From positions 22,542-86,541 of the forward strand of contig JAPDDQ010000035.1 in assembly GCA_027587225.1 (NCBI GenBank): a stretch of 64,000 bases of DNA. Direction: 5' to 3'. The translations under genes and the position numbers were made by a program. Origin of the DNA: Solirubrobacter taibaiensis. GTDB taxonomy: Bacteria; Actinomycetota; Thermoleophilia; Solirubrobacterales; Solirubrobacteraceae. This document shows, one piece after another, positions 56,322-64,000 of the stretch (positions within the stretch are counted from its first letter, which is position 1; the number at the start of each line of letters is the position of its first letter). The notes below the pieces were generated by a model. The model saw only the letters and a list, made by a program, of their open reading frames with translations. It made no database searches and was not told the origin of the DNA.

Positions 56322-57521
56322 TCACAGCCGACGCAGCGGCCACAGGCTCAGGAGCGTCGCCGCGGCGCAGACGCCCCAGACGGCGTGATAGCCCCCGACC
56401 ACCGCGATCGACACACCCGCGAGCAAGGGCCCGAGCCAGATGCCCATGCCGCGCGAGACGGAGTAGTAGCCCGTCAAAGCCCCCCGTTCGCCGTCGGGCA
56501 TGAGCGGGATCAGGACGGCGTAGGGCAGCGCCATGATCACGCCGCCGCCGAGGGCGATGAAGGGGACCGACAGCATGACCAGCAGCGGGTCCGTGGTGAG
56601 GAGCGGGACCAGGAAGCCGAGGCCGTGGATCGGCAGCGCGACCCGGAGCACGCGCGCGGCGCCGTAGCGGTCCGCGAGCCTGCCGGAGTACAGGCCCGCG
56701 AACAGGACTCCGACGGCGACGCCGCCGATGATCCCCGACGACGCGGACTGCGAGAAGCCGAGCTCCTCGATGACGTACAGGACGACGAACGTCTTCAAGG
56801 CCGCCAGCGACAACTCCCACAGCGCGTTCGCCATCAGGAACGCTTTCAGCTGCGCGTCGCCGCGCACGAGGGCGAGCACGCTGCGCAGCCCGCCACCGCC
56901 GGAGCCGCGCGGCGCGCGCGGCACGCCGCGCCGGATCAGGACGATCGCGAACGCGCTGATCGAGACCACGTAGATGATCGCGCCGGCGATGAACGGCGCT
57001 GCCTGCCCCCAGGTGAGCAGCAGGCCGCCGCAGCCGAGGGCGAGCCCCGTCCCGGCCCCGCGCCAGACGGCCTGGGTGGCCTGCGCGCGGCCCTGCACCT
57101 CGTCGCCGACGGCGTCCGGGTACAGCGCGCGATACGGCTCGTAGGCGATGAAGTAGCCGGCGAAGAAGACGAAGGCGCCCACGGCCAGCACCGCCACGGA
57201 ACCCATGAACGCCAGCGCGATCAGACCGCCGATCACGAGCGGCGTCGCGGCCAGCAGAAAAGGGAGGCGACCGCCGATGCGCGTGTTCAGGCGGTCCGAC
57301 CACGTGCCGACGAGGAGCGGCAGCCACAGCGCGACGAGCCCTTCGAGGCCGATGATCATGCCGATCACCGCGCTCGACTCGACGAACTCGCGCGCGACGA
57401 CCGGCGTGTAGGTCGTGACGAGCGTCGACGTCAGCGCGAGCGCCAGCGTCGGCACGCCGAGCAGCGCGACCGCTCGCTTCTCTGATGCCCGCAGCCCGCG
57501 GACCTCGGCTTCGGCTGTCAC
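56322..57521 (-). CDS. Major facilitator superfamily transporter
   Basis: Membrane transporter of 399 residues with 12 predicted helices. Motif A-like sequence LLVGTWSDRLNTRIGGRLPFLLAATP lies between helices 2 and 3, and its repeat SGRLADRYGAARVLRVALP between helices 8 and 9. YEPYRALYPDAVG in helix 5 resembles sugar/GPH-type carriers such as SUT/SLC45 homologues, so a sugar is a reasonable but unproven substrate. GTG start overlaps the stop of the AI-2E permease (GTGA), so both are cotranscribed. Confidence 0.88.
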   Translation of the reverse strand: MTAEAEVRGLRASEKRAVALLGVPTLALALTSTLVTTYTPVVAREFVESSAVIGMIIGLEGLVALWLPLLVGTWSDRLNTRIGGRLPFLLAATPLVIGGLIALAFMGSVAVLAVGAFVFFAGYFIAYEPYRALYPDAVGDEVQGRAQATQAVWRGAGTGLALGCGGLLLTWGQAAPFIAGAIIYVVSISAFAIVLIRRGVPRAPRGSGGGGLRSVLALVRGDAQLKAFLMANALWELSLAALKTFVVLYVIEELGFSQSASSGIIGGVAVGVLFAGLYSGRLADRYGAARVLRVALPIHGLGFLVPLLTTDPLLVMLSVPFIALGGGVIMALPYAVLIPLMPDGERGALTGYYSVSRGMGIWLGPLLAGVSIAVVGGYHAVWGVCAAATLLSLWPLRRL

Positions 57522-58615
57522 GTACTCCCGTTCCCCACCATGACGCCATGACGGGGAGGCGGTGCGGTGGCCCGCTCACGCTGGGCCCGACGTTCACGCA
57601 GGTAGCCGACCAACGCGCTGCAGACCGTGGCGAAGGGCACGGCCAGGAACGCGCCCGCGATCCCGGCCAGCGTCCCGCCCGCGGCGACGGACACGAGCAC
57701 GACGATCGGGTGCAGCCGCAGCCGGGGACCGACCACGACCGGGTACAGGACGTTGCCCTCGACCTGCTGCACGATCACGATCGCGGCCAACACGATCAGC
57801 GCGTCTGTGGAACCGCCGGTCACCAACGCCACCAGTACGGCCGCGGCGCCCGCGACGATCGCTCCGATGATCGGGAAGAAGGCCGCGAGCCAGGTCAGGA
57901 CGATCAGCGGCAGCGCGAGCGGGATCCCGAGGCCGAGCAGGACCGCGCCGATCAGGATCGCGTCGACCGTGGCCACGAACACGACGCCGCGCGTGTAGGC
58001 GGTGAGGTTCGTCCACATCCGCTCGCCGACCTCGCCGACGGCCTCTCGCCGGGCCTTCGGCAGCGATTCGAGCACCCACATCCACATGCGGCGCCCGTCC
58101 TTGACCAGGAAGAACGCGAGGAAGAAGACGAGCACGACGCTCGCCAGGCCGCCGGCCAGCGACGTGGTCGCGGTCATCGCGGTGCCGCCGAGCTTCTCCT
58201 GCGCGCGGTCGACCGCGGACGCGAGCTGGCGGTCCACCTCCGCGCGGTCCATGCCGGCCAGGCTCTCGCCCAGTGAGTAGGCGACGCGCTGGACGCCCTC
58301 CTCGAGGCTGGACCCGAGGTCGGTGAGCTTGGCGATGAACGGCGGGAGGATCAGCGCGATCAGCCCGACGAGCACCAAGACCGCGATCAGCACGGAGATG
58401 ATCGCGGCCAGCGCGGGTCGCACCCGGCGCTGCTCGAGCTTGGTGGCGATCGGCCGCAGCAGCGTCGCCAGCAGCACCGCGACGGCGATCGGCAGCACGA
58501 CCGCCATCAGCTTCCCGAGCGCCCAGCCGGCGAGCAGGACCAGCAGGGCGACGCCGAGCGCCGACCAGGCGGTGGAGCCGGCGCGATTGAGGCCGCCACG
58601 AGGTTCGTCGGTCAC
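57518..58615 (-). CDS. AI-2E-family (UPF0118) permease, copy 2
   Basis: A 365-residue membrane protein of the same family as that at 33971-35077. It has LLVLLAGWALGKLMAVVLPIAVAVLLATLLRPI at the N terminus, a central amphipathic region, FFLAFFLVKDGRRMWMWVLESLP and VQQVEGNVLYPVVVGPRLRLHP, the hallmark. The first residues are cytoplasmic. The start at 58613-58615 gives the family length. It overlaps the MFS gene by four bases, so an exporter pair or unrelated transporters share one messenger. Substrate unknown. Confidence 0.9.
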   Translation of the reverse strand: MTDEPRGGLNRAGSTAWSALGVALLVLLAGWALGKLMAVVLPIAVAVLLATLLRPIATKLEQRRVRPALAAIISVLIAVLVLVGLIALILPPFIAKLTDLGSSLEEGVQRVAYSLGESLAGMDRAEVDRQLASAVDRAQEKLGGTAMTATTSLAGGLASVVLVFFLAFFLVKDGRRMWMWVLESLPKARREAVGEVGERMWTNLTAYTRGVVFVATVDAILIGAVLLGLGIPLALPLIVLTWLAAFFPIIGAIVAGAAAVLVALVTGGSTDALIVLAAIVIVQQVEGNVLYPVVVGPRLRLHPIVVLVSVAAGGTLAGIAGAFLAVPFATVCSALVGYLRERRAQRERATAPPPRHGVMVGNGST

Positions 58616-58634
58616 ACGCCCCGCTTACCCCGCC

Positions 58635-59657
58635 TCAGCCCTTCCTCATTCCATTCGTCACCGGATAGAGACGCAGCGCGTTCTCCCGCAGGATCGCGCG
58701 CGCCGCCTCCTCCCCCTCTCCCAGCGTCTCCAGCGCCTCGGCCAGGGCCTCCCGCCACCACGTCGCGCCGAGGAAGAACAGCTCCGGCGTACGCGCCGCG
58801 TCGCTCGCGTACAACAGCTTCGAGAAGGGCGCCAGCTCCAGCGCCTCCAGCAGCGCCGTGACCGGCCGCGCCACGTGCGGGATCGTGAGCGAGAGGTCGA
58901 ACCACACGTTCGGATACACGTGCGCGAGCCACCCGGCCTCGCGCACGAACGGGTAGCAGTGCAGCAGCACGAACGGCGTCGTGTCGAAGCGCTCGATCAG
59001 CGGCTTGAGCAGGCCCGGACGGGACAGCGGGAGCGAGAGGTCGGCGTCGCCGAAGCCCGTGTGGACCTGCACCGGCAGCGGGTCACCCGTGGCGGCGTTG
59101 TCCTCCAGCGCGCGCACGACCTCCGGCGCCAGCTCCGCCAATCCGCCGCGGTAGGCCGCGATCGTCTTGAGCGCCACGAACCCCTCCGCCCGCGCCGTCG
59201 CGACGGCGTCCGCGGCGCTCGTCTCGATCCGCAGCACCGGGAACGAGGCGCAGCCGGCCAACTCCCCCAGCTCCTTCCAGTTCACCGCCTCCTCGGGCGG
59301 CGGGAAGCCGTCGTCGATCAGCAACGCCTCGGTCCCGGTGGCCTGCAGCAGCGACGCCGCGTACTCGAGCGGATCGACGCTCAGCCGGTACTCGAAGACG
59401 GCGCGCTCGTCCCGCTCGACGCCGAAATGCGCCGCGAGCACGCCGATCGCCCGCCGGTAGGTGACGGCGGTCGCGACGTGCGGCCACTGGCGCGGGTCCT
59501 CGCTCTCGGAGAACAGCCCCCGGAACTCGTCGAGCGTCCGCGGAGGCTCCCGCAGGATGCCGTGCGCGTGATGGTCGACGAGCCCGGTCGAGCTCAGTAC
59601 TTCTCGAAGTGATGCTGGAGCGTGAATTCTTCGTCCTCCGCGGAGAAGGCCGCCCAC
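58635..59657 (-). CDS. Amidohydrolase-2-type metal-dependent hydrolase
   Basis: A TIM-barrel hydrolase of about 340 residues. The metal motif is STGLVDHHAHGIL near the N terminus; QVHTGFGD, VLLHCYPFVREAGW and LYASDAARTPELFF carry later His and Asp ligands. It follows a glutamine synthetase-type gene on the same strand; fungal FluG and some bacterial proteins join these two domains in one chain. The start is uncertain: GTG at 59655-59657 overlaps the synthetase gene by 64 bases but yields a natural N-terminal helix, while a CTG at 59597 would overlap by four. Substrate unknown. Confidence 0.85.
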   Translation of the reverse strand: MGGLLRGGRRIHAPASLREVLSSTGLVDHHAHGILREPPRTLDEFRGLFSESEDPRQWPHVATAVTYRRAIGVLAAHFGVERDERAVFEYRLSVDPLEYAASLLQATGTEALLIDDGFPPPEEAVNWKELGELAGCASFPVLRIETSAADAVATARAEGFVALKTIAAYRGGLAELAPEVVRALEDNAATGDPLPVQVHTGFGDADLSLPLSRPGLLKPLIERFDTTPFVLLHCYPFVREAGWLAHVYPNVWFDLSLTIPHVARPVTALLEALELAPFSKLLYASDAARTPELFFLGATWWREALAEALETLGEGEEAARAILRENALRLYPVTNGMRKG

Positions 59658-60916
59658 TCGGAGCGGCGGACGGCCAGATACGGACGGGCGAGCTCGTCCC
59701 CGAGCGCGCCGATCAGCACGTCGTCGGCGGCGAGCGCGTCGAGCGCCTCGGCCTGGGTTGCCGGGAGCGGCCGCGGGCGCTCACCGTCCGGCAGCGTCGC
59801 CGGGTCGACGTTCACCGGGTCGGGCAAGACCAACCCGCGCTCCACCCCGTCAAGCCCCGCGGCGATGATCCCGCCCAGCGCGAGGTACGGGTTGCAGGTC
59901 GCGTCCACGGCCTTGAGCTCGGCGTTGGTCGACGCCTCTTCCACACCCAGGAACGGCGACGGCACACGCACGGGCGCCTCGCGGTTGTCGTGGCCCCAGC
60001 ACGCGTACGCGCCCGCCCACATGCCGGGCGCGATCCGCGCGTAGGACTGGAAGCTGGGGGCGGTGAGCCCACACAGGCCGGGCAGATGCTCGAGCACGCC
60101 CGCGAGGAACTGCTCCGCGAGCTCGGACAGTCCGCCCTCGGCGTAGAAGCGGTTCTGCTCGCCCTCCCACAGCGAGAAGTGCACGTGCGCGCCGTTGCCG
60201 GCGACGTCGGCCCAGGGCTTGGGTGCGAGCGAGGCGACGAGCTCCTGCTCGGCGGCCACGCCGCGGATGGTCTCGCGCACGAGGATCTGCTCGTCCGCGG
60301 CCTGCACGGCGGACGCGTGCGCGGTCGACACCTCCTGCTGGCCGTGACCGAGCTCGGCGTAGTACTGCTCGAGCGGGATCCGCTGGCTCTCCAGCGCCGC
60401 CACCAGCGCGTCGACGTACTCGCGGGACTTCGCCATCGCGATGGTCGAGAAGCACAGGCTGGTGTCCACCGGCGTGTAGTCGCCGTCGTCGCAGCGCGCG
60501 AGCGAGAACTCGTTCTCGAACGCCGCCCGCAGGTCGAGCCCGCGTTCGCGCAGCCGTTCCTGCTGGCGCTTGAGGAACGTCCGCTGGCACACGCCCGCGG
60601 GCGTCCCGTCGGGCAGCACATGATCGGTGAGCACGACGCCGGTGTTGGGCGCGTACGGCAGCGGCCGGAACGTGTCGAGGTCGGGCACGAGCCGGAACTC
60701 ACCGACCGGCCCGTAGCCCTCCACGGGCTGGAGCTGGTCGAGCGCGTTCATCGCCTGCATGGCCCGCGTCACGCCGATCCCGCGCGCCAGCCGGCCTTCC
60801 AGGCCGTGGCGGCTCGAGGCCTTCGCGCGGATCGTCCCGTCATTGCCGCACCAGAGGAAGCGCACGAGGCGAAGTCCGGCGGTGTCGGCTTTGCGTGCGA
60901 GTTCCTCGGGCGTCAT
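59594..60916 (-). CDS. Glutamine synthetase-family ligase (GlnA3/PuuA/FluG-like)
   Basis: A 440-residue ligase. NGAHVHFSLWEGEQN, the ATP-site region GLTAPSFQSYARIAPGMWAG with HDNREAPVRVPS, and ELKAVDATCNPYLALGGIIAAG show the full catalytic fold, but the adenylylation loop and length of assimilatory GlnA are absent. Relatives join glutamate to polyamines or other amines. The N terminus has a beta-grasp-like domain (LRLVRFLWCGNDGTIRAKA). ATG at 60914-60916. With the adjacent amidohydrolase it makes a split FluG-like pair, suggesting formation or breakdown of a gamma-glutamyl amide. Confidence 0.9.
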   Translation of the reverse strand: MTPEELARKADTAGLRLVRFLWCGNDGTIRAKASSRHGLEGRLARGIGVTRAMQAMNALDQLQPVEGYGPVGEFRLVPDLDTFRPLPYAPNTGVVLTDHVLPDGTPAGVCQRTFLKRQQERLRERGLDLRAAFENEFSLARCDDGDYTPVDTSLCFSTIAMAKSREYVDALVAALESQRIPLEQYYAELGHGQQEVSTAHASAVQAADEQILVRETIRGVAAEQELVASLAPKPWADVAGNGAHVHFSLWEGEQNRFYAEGGLSELAEQFLAGVLEHLPGLCGLTAPSFQSYARIAPGMWAGAYACWGHDNREAPVRVPSPFLGVEEASTNAELKAVDATCNPYLALGGIIAAGLDGVERGLVLPDPVNVDPATLPDGERPRPLPATQAEALDALAADDVLIGALGDELARPYLAVRRSEWAAFSAEDEEFTLQHHFEKY

Positions 60917-60973
60917 GGCTCGATCCTACGAGGGTTGCGCCCGACGCCCGCCGCCGCGACAATGGACGGTGAT

Positions 60974-61261
60974 ATGCCACCCGCCGCTCGCGTCTCCGAC
61001 ATGCACACGTGCCCGATGTTCGACGGACCCAAGCCGCACGTCGGCGGGCCGATCCTGCCCCCGGGCGCGCCGACCGTGCTGATCGGCGGGCTGCCGGCGG
61101 CGACCGTCGGCTCCATGTGCACCTGCGTCGGCCCGCCCGACTCGATCATCATGGGCTCGATGACGGTGATGATCGGCGGCAAGCCCGCAGCCCGCATGGG
61201 CGATCCGACCGCGCACGGCGGCGTGATCGTCGCCGGCTACCCCGGCGTGATCATCAACTGA
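60974..61261 (+). CDS. PAAR-domain protein
   Basis: A 95-residue protein with the PAAR fold. It shows AARVSDMHTCPM, a GGPILPPGAPTVLIGGLPAAT repeat, and IMGSMTVMIGGKPAARMGDPTAHGG, with His and Cys residues for the zinc at the spike tip. PAAR proteins cap the spike of contractile injection systems or carry toxins. This one has no toxin extension and no injection-system genes beside it. ATG at 60974 used; an in-frame ATG lies four codons earlier. It overlaps the convergent DnaJ-domain gene by eight bases. Confidence 0.9.
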   Translation: MPPAARVSDMHTCPMFDGPKPHVGGPILPPGAPTVLIGGLPAATVGSMCTCVGPPDSIIMGSMTVMIGGKPAARMGDPTAHGGVIVAGYPGVIIN

Positions 61262-61592
61262 ACTTGTCGATGCTCGACGCGAGGTCGTCGAGCCCGTCGA
61301 TCAGGCTGTTCACCCGCACGACCGACGGGTCCGGCCCGCGCGGCGTCGGCTCGCGCTCGCCCAGCTCGGCCTCGAGCTTGGCCAGGCGCTCCTCCAGCGT
61401 CCCTTCCGGCACCGGCCGCGCGCGCAGCTCCTCGAACGCGAGCTGGATCTCCTGCGCCCGCGCCGTCGACTCGGGTGAGCCGCCGTTGCGGTCGGGATGG
61501 TGCACCTTCATCAGCCGCCGGTAGGCGTCGAGCACCAGCGCCGGCGACGCGCCGTGCGGAAGGCCGAGCACGCGATATGGGTCCTGGCGCAC
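61254..61592 (-). CDS. J-domain (DnaJ-like) protein
   Basis: A 112-residue protein whose first 65 residues form a J domain: DPYRVLGLPHGASPALVLDAYRRL, then KVHHPDRNGGS with the HPD motif that stimulates DnaK, and a last helix. The remaining part is a coiled-coil-like helix (LEERLAKLEAELGERE) and a short tail. It lacks the Gly/Phe and zinc regions of full DnaJ, so it is a specialised co-chaperone. GTG at 61590-61592. It is divergent from the nucleotidyltransferase gene by 25 bases and convergent with the PAAR gene. Confidence 0.85.
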   Translation of the reverse strand: MRQDPYRVLGLPHGASPALVLDAYRRLMKVHHPDRNGGSPESTARAQEIQLAFEELRARPVPEGTLEERLAKLEAELGEREPTPRGPDPSVVRVNSLIDGLDDLASSIDKFS

Positions 61593-61617
61593 GCCGACAA
61601 ACGTATCGTTCGGGAGC

Positions 61618-62313
61618 GTGAACGAGTACCTGCAGGAGCTCACGCGCCGGCTGCAGGCGCAGCTCGGAGACCGGTTGGTGGCGGCCTGGGTGGTGGGCTC
61701 GAGCGCACTGGGCGACTTCGACGCTGCCCGCAGCGACGTGGACGTGCAGGCCGTCGTCGCCGAGCGGCTCGAGCCTGAAGTGCTGCGGGCGCTGGCCACG
61801 GCGCTGTCGGCGGTCGAGTGCCCCGTGCGCGGGCTGGAGTTCGTGCTCTACGCGCGTGAAGACCTGGCGGACCCCGAGGGTCCCGCCTTCAGCCTGAACC
61901 TCAACACCGGCCCGGGGATGGACCATCACGAGGGCTACCACCCGGACGCCGAGCCGCGGTTCTGGTTCACGCTCGACGTCTCGATCGCCCGCGAGCACGC
62001 CGTCCCGCTGGCCGGGCCGCACCCGCGCGAGGTGCTGCCGGAGCTGCCGCGCGCGCTCGTCCTCGCGCGGCTGCGGGACTCACTCGCCTGGTGGGGTGAC
62101 TTCGGCGGCCCGCAGGCCGTGCTCGCCGCCTGCCGTGCCCTCGCGTGGACGCAGACCGGGCGCTGGCTCTCCAAGGGCGAAGCGGCGCGGTGGGCGGACG
62201 ACCCGATCGCCACGGCGGCGCTCGCGGCCCGCGCGGACCCGTCAGCGGCAGGACCGACGCCGGAGGAGGTGGCGTCGATCCTGGGCCGCGTCGGGCGTCA
62301 GCTCACGCCGTGA
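61618..62313 (+). CDS. Aminoglycoside-adenylyltransferase-like nucleotidyltransferase
   Basis: A 231-residue protein of the nucleotidyltransferase beta fold. The motif VVGSSALGDFDAARSDVDV carries the GS and D-x-D metal ligands, followed by EFVLYAREDLADP with a third carboxylate. The C-terminal helical domain (LVLARLRDSLAWW, CRALAWTQTGRWLSKGEAARW) matches the DUF4111/AadA-type layout. It could modify an antibiotic, but chromosomal members often have other roles. The GTG start lies 25 bases from the divergent J-domain gene. The stop codon is inside a perfect hairpin. Confidence 0.88.
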   Translation: MNEYLQELTRRLQAQLGDRLVAAWVVGSSALGDFDAARSDVDVQAVVAERLEPEVLRALATALSAVECPVRGLEFVLYAREDLADPEGPAFSLNLNTGPGMDHHEGYHPDAEPRFWFTLDVSIAREHAVPLAGPHPREVLPELPRALVLARLRDSLAWWGDFGGPQAVLAACRALAWTQTGRWLSKGEAARWADDPIATAALAARADPSAAGPTPEEVASILGRVGRQLTP

Positions 62314-62320
62314 GCTGACG
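62296..62320. terminator. Hairpin at the end of the nucleotidyltransferase gene
   Basis: CGTCAGCTCAC and GTGAGCTGACG, perfect 11-base arms around GCC. It includes the TGA of the nucleotidyltransferase and lies in the convergent gap before the TauE gene. No T run follows. A two-way terminator is the simplest reading. Confidence 0.5.
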
Positions 62321-62392
62321 TCATCGGCCTCTCCTCCGTGAGAGTCTCTGATTACGGGCGAGGTTACACGTATCAGCGGACGGCAATCAACT

Positions 62393-63112
62393 TCACGCGC
62401 TCGCCAGCAGCGTTGCGGCACCCGCGGCGGCGATCGCCAGCACCGTGTAGCGATGGACGCTCGGGCGCAACCGACGGGCCAAGGGCACACCGGCAGCGGC
62501 CCCGAGCGCGAGCGCCGGCGTCAACGCGAGCGCGACGAGCGCGCCGCGCAGATCGCTCGTCCCGAGCACCGCCACCAGCGCCAGACCCGTGCTGCTCAGC
62601 ACGACCGTGCACAGCCATAGCCGGCGACGGAGCACGTCGCCGCCCGCGTCCGCGCGGAGCGTCAACAGCAGCGCGACGAACGGTCCGATCACGGCGGTCA
62701 GCGCGCCGACCGCGCCGATCACGAGCCCCGCGGCCGCGCCGGCCGCCCGGCCCGGCTCGCGCGGACCGGCACGAACGAGTGCAGCGACGCAGCCCCCGAG
62801 CAGGACGATCGCCGCCGTCACCCGCAACGCGGGTCCGCGGAGGCCACCGAGCGCCAGCAGGGCGATGAGCTGGCCGACCGGAGCGAGCAGCAGCAGTCCG
62901 CGCGCCGCCGCGTCCAGGTCGGGGCGGCGCCGCCCGGCCAAGAGCAGCCCGAGGGACAGCACGACACCGACGGCCAGCACGCAGGGCACGGCCTCCCCGT
63001 CCGGGAGCGTCGCGATGGCGGCCGGCAGCAGCACGAGCGAGTAGCCCACGCCCACCGCCCGCTGGACCGCCGCGCACAGCACTGCCGCCAGCGCGAGGAT
63101 CAAGAAGCTCAC
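62393..63112 (-). CDS. TauE/SafE-family membrane transporter
   Basis: A 239-residue membrane protein with about eight helices: FLILALAAVLCAAVQRAVGVGYSLVLLPAAIATL carries the family's conserved G-x-G-x-P-like turn, and GAAAGLVIGAVGALTAVIGPFVALLL is its internal repeat. Members export sulfite, sulfoacetate or other organic anions. The start is GTG at 63110-63112; the longer frame is antisense to other sequence. Substrate cannot be read from the sequence. Confidence 0.85.
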   Translation of the reverse strand: MSFLILALAAVLCAAVQRAVGVGYSLVLLPAAIATLPDGEAVPCVLAVGVVLSLGLLLAGRRRPDLDAAARGLLLLAPVGQLIALLALGGLRGPALRVTAAIVLLGGCVAALVRAGPREPGRAAGAAAGLVIGAVGALTAVIGPFVALLLTLRADAGGDVLRRRLWLCTVVLSSTGLALVAVLGTSDLRGALVALALTPALALGAAAGVPLARRLRPSVHRYTVLAIAAAGAATLLASA

Positions 63113-63164
63113 GCATGGATACGGGTCCGCGCGTACCCGCGACGACTGTCGCGGCGCGTCGCCG

Positions 63165-63716
63165 CTACCCCACGCGGTCGAGGAAGGCGAGCGCGCGCTC
63201 GGTGAACTGCGCCGTCGCCGACGCGTCGAAGAAGTGGTCCGTGCCCGGGTACAGGAACAGCTCGGCACCATTGGCGGCGAGTGCGCGGGCCGCTTCGAGG
63301 TCGGTGTTCGGCGGCAGCGAGAGCGGGTCGTCCTCCGTCAGATGGAGCTGCAGCGGGACGCCGTCGGGCCAGCCTCGGCCGAACTCGGACGGCGGCACGC
63401 ACGAGTGCGCGAACAGCGCGGCGTGGGCGCCCGGGCGGGTCTGGGCGAGCAACTGCGCCGGCAGCACCCCGAGCGAGAAGCCGACATAGGTGATGTCGGT
63501 CTCGATGCCGTCCACCGCCCTCCGGCCGCGCTCGAGGATCGTCGGGAAGCCGATCGACTCCGCGTGCGCGATGCCTTCCTCCAGCGTCGCGAACGTCGCG
63601 CCCTCGTAGAGGTCGGGCGTATGGACCTGGTGCCCGCGTGCGCGCAGCGCGGCCGCGAACGCGAGCACGTCCTCGGTCAGGCCCTTCGAGTGATGGAAGA
63701 CGACGACCTCGGACAT
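63165..63716 (-). CDS. Dienelactone-hydrolase-family alpha/beta hydrolase
   Basis: A 183-residue alpha/beta hydrolase. The early strand is VVVFHHSKGLTEDVL, the nucleophile elbow is YVGFSLGVLPAQLLAQ with Ser in place of the Cys of classical dienelactone hydrolase, the Asp is in TEDDPLSLPP, and the His in YPGTDHFFDAS. The small size and the HTPDLYEGATF segment place it in the DLH group. It probably cleaves an ester or lactone; substrate unknown. ATG at 63714-63716. It is divergent from a secreted protein gene by 72 bases. Confidence 0.88.
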   Translation of the reverse strand: MSEVVVFHHSKGLTEDVLAFAAALRARGHQVHTPDLYEGATFATLEEGIAHAESIGFPTILERGRRAVDGIETDITYVGFSLGVLPAQLLAQTRPGAHAALFAHSCVPPSEFGRGWPDGVPLQLHLTEDDPLSLPPNTDLEAARALAANGAELFLYPGTDHFFDASATAQFTERALAFLDRVG

Positions 63717-63788
63717 CGGCGGCAGCTTACGGGCACGACCAGCGGGTACTGTCCGCTTCGGAACCATCTGATTGACGGGAGGACAGGG

Positions 63789-64000
63789 ATGAGACGCACT
63801 CTCTTGCCGACGATCGCCCTGGCGATCGCGGTGTCGGGAGCGACCGCGGTCGCGGCGAACGCGGGGGATCGCGGGGGCGATCGCGACAAGCCCGGGCACG
63901 GGCAAGGACAGGGCGGCGGCCACGGCGGCGGCCATCCGGGCGGCGGGCACGGCGGGGAGGCGGCGGAGGCACGCCGCAGAAGACGGCCACGGCGCTCGGC
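63789..64000 (+). CDS. Secreted Gly/His-rich protein, 3' end outside window
   Basis: Only the first 70 codons are present. The signal peptide LLPTIALAIAVSGATAVAANA is clear, with AxA cleavage, and GGGAGG lies six to twelve bases before the ATG. The mature part begins with Asp/Arg/Gly, then a His-Gly-rich stretch with GGGHGGGHPGG spacing, which could bind metal ions. Function is unknown because the rest of the gene is missing. Confidence 0.7.
   Translation, partial: MRRTLLPTIALAIAVSGATAVAANAGDRGGDRDKPGHGQGQGGGHGGGHPGGGHGGEAAEARRRRRPRRS

Noticed and set aside
54352..61261. A type VI secretion locus, from the Hcp-like and PAAR genes
   Set aside because: No sheath, baseplate, VgrG or ATPase gene lies between them, and the Hcp-like protein has a Sec signal.

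Overview
The window is chromosomal DNA of very high GC content, with strong G/C preference at third codon positions, frequent GTG and TTG starts, and genes packed so tightly that start and stop codons often overlap. The gene mix suggests a soil actinobacterium of class Thermoleophilia, order Solirubrobacterales, probably Solirubrobacter or a close relative. It includes CheC/CheD chemotaxis, YbdK-type carboxylate-amine ligases, DHA2 transporters with HxlR regulators, LtrA, alditol oxidase, beta-propeller secreted proteins and a FluG-like pair. That taxonomic call is inference from gene content. I saw no rRNA, tRNA, CRISPR array, insertion sequence or prophage.

Layout. 1-10 kb is signalling: a catalase cut by the left edge, the operon cheA-cheC-cheD-cheY, a set of three two-component proteins that looks like a phosphorelay, and a PAS-GAF-GGDEF-EAL protein. 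10-20 kb is mixed housekeeping: GlgC, a TPR protein, an AraC regulator divergent from a two-domain dioxygenase, a zinc metallopeptidase, a carboxylate-amine ligase, LtrA and an aldo/keto reductase. 20-32 kb holds an HTH-ClpN protein, a DapB homologue with an altered active site, a self-regulated GntR-ABC operon, a secreted M1 peptidase, an unusual sigma factor carrying a palindromic repeat, and an HxlR/MFS pair. 32-46 kb holds a DNA repair methyltransferase, a second carboxylate-amine ligase, a permease, an operon of collagen-like protein, GH31 glucosidase and alditol oxidase, and a tightly overlapping operon ending in NadE. 46-54 kb is filled by a 1,418-residue secreted ThuA/dehydrogenase/PKD protein and a 1,240-residue sensor fused to a phosphatase and an anti-sigma-like kinase, with its STAS partner. 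54-64 kb has a secreted Hcp-like protein, ornithine cyclodeaminase, MFS and AI-2E permeases, glutamine synthetase plus amidohydrolase, a PAAR protein, a DnaJ-domain protein, a nucleotidyltransferase, a TauE exporter, a hydrolase, and the start of a secreted protein.

How parts may work together. Several modules are complete within the window: a predicted His-Asp-His-Asp relay (hybrid kinase, degenerate kinase, OmpR regulator), a partner-switching unit (sensor-phosphatase-kinase plus STAS), and a GntR-controlled ABC transporter with an obvious palindromic operator. The chemotaxis cluster has the CheC/CheD adaptation arm but no receptor, CheW, CheR or CheB here.

The most unusual signals are a family of palindromes with CGAAC/GTTCG ends, one of them embedded in a sigma-factor coding sequence and another supplying a stop codon; a C-terminal domain of about 115 residues shared by two unrelated secreted enzymes; an Hcp-like protein with a Sec signal peptide in a genome segment lacking type VI genes; and several very small genes supported by codon bias, promoter spacing or overlap architecture.
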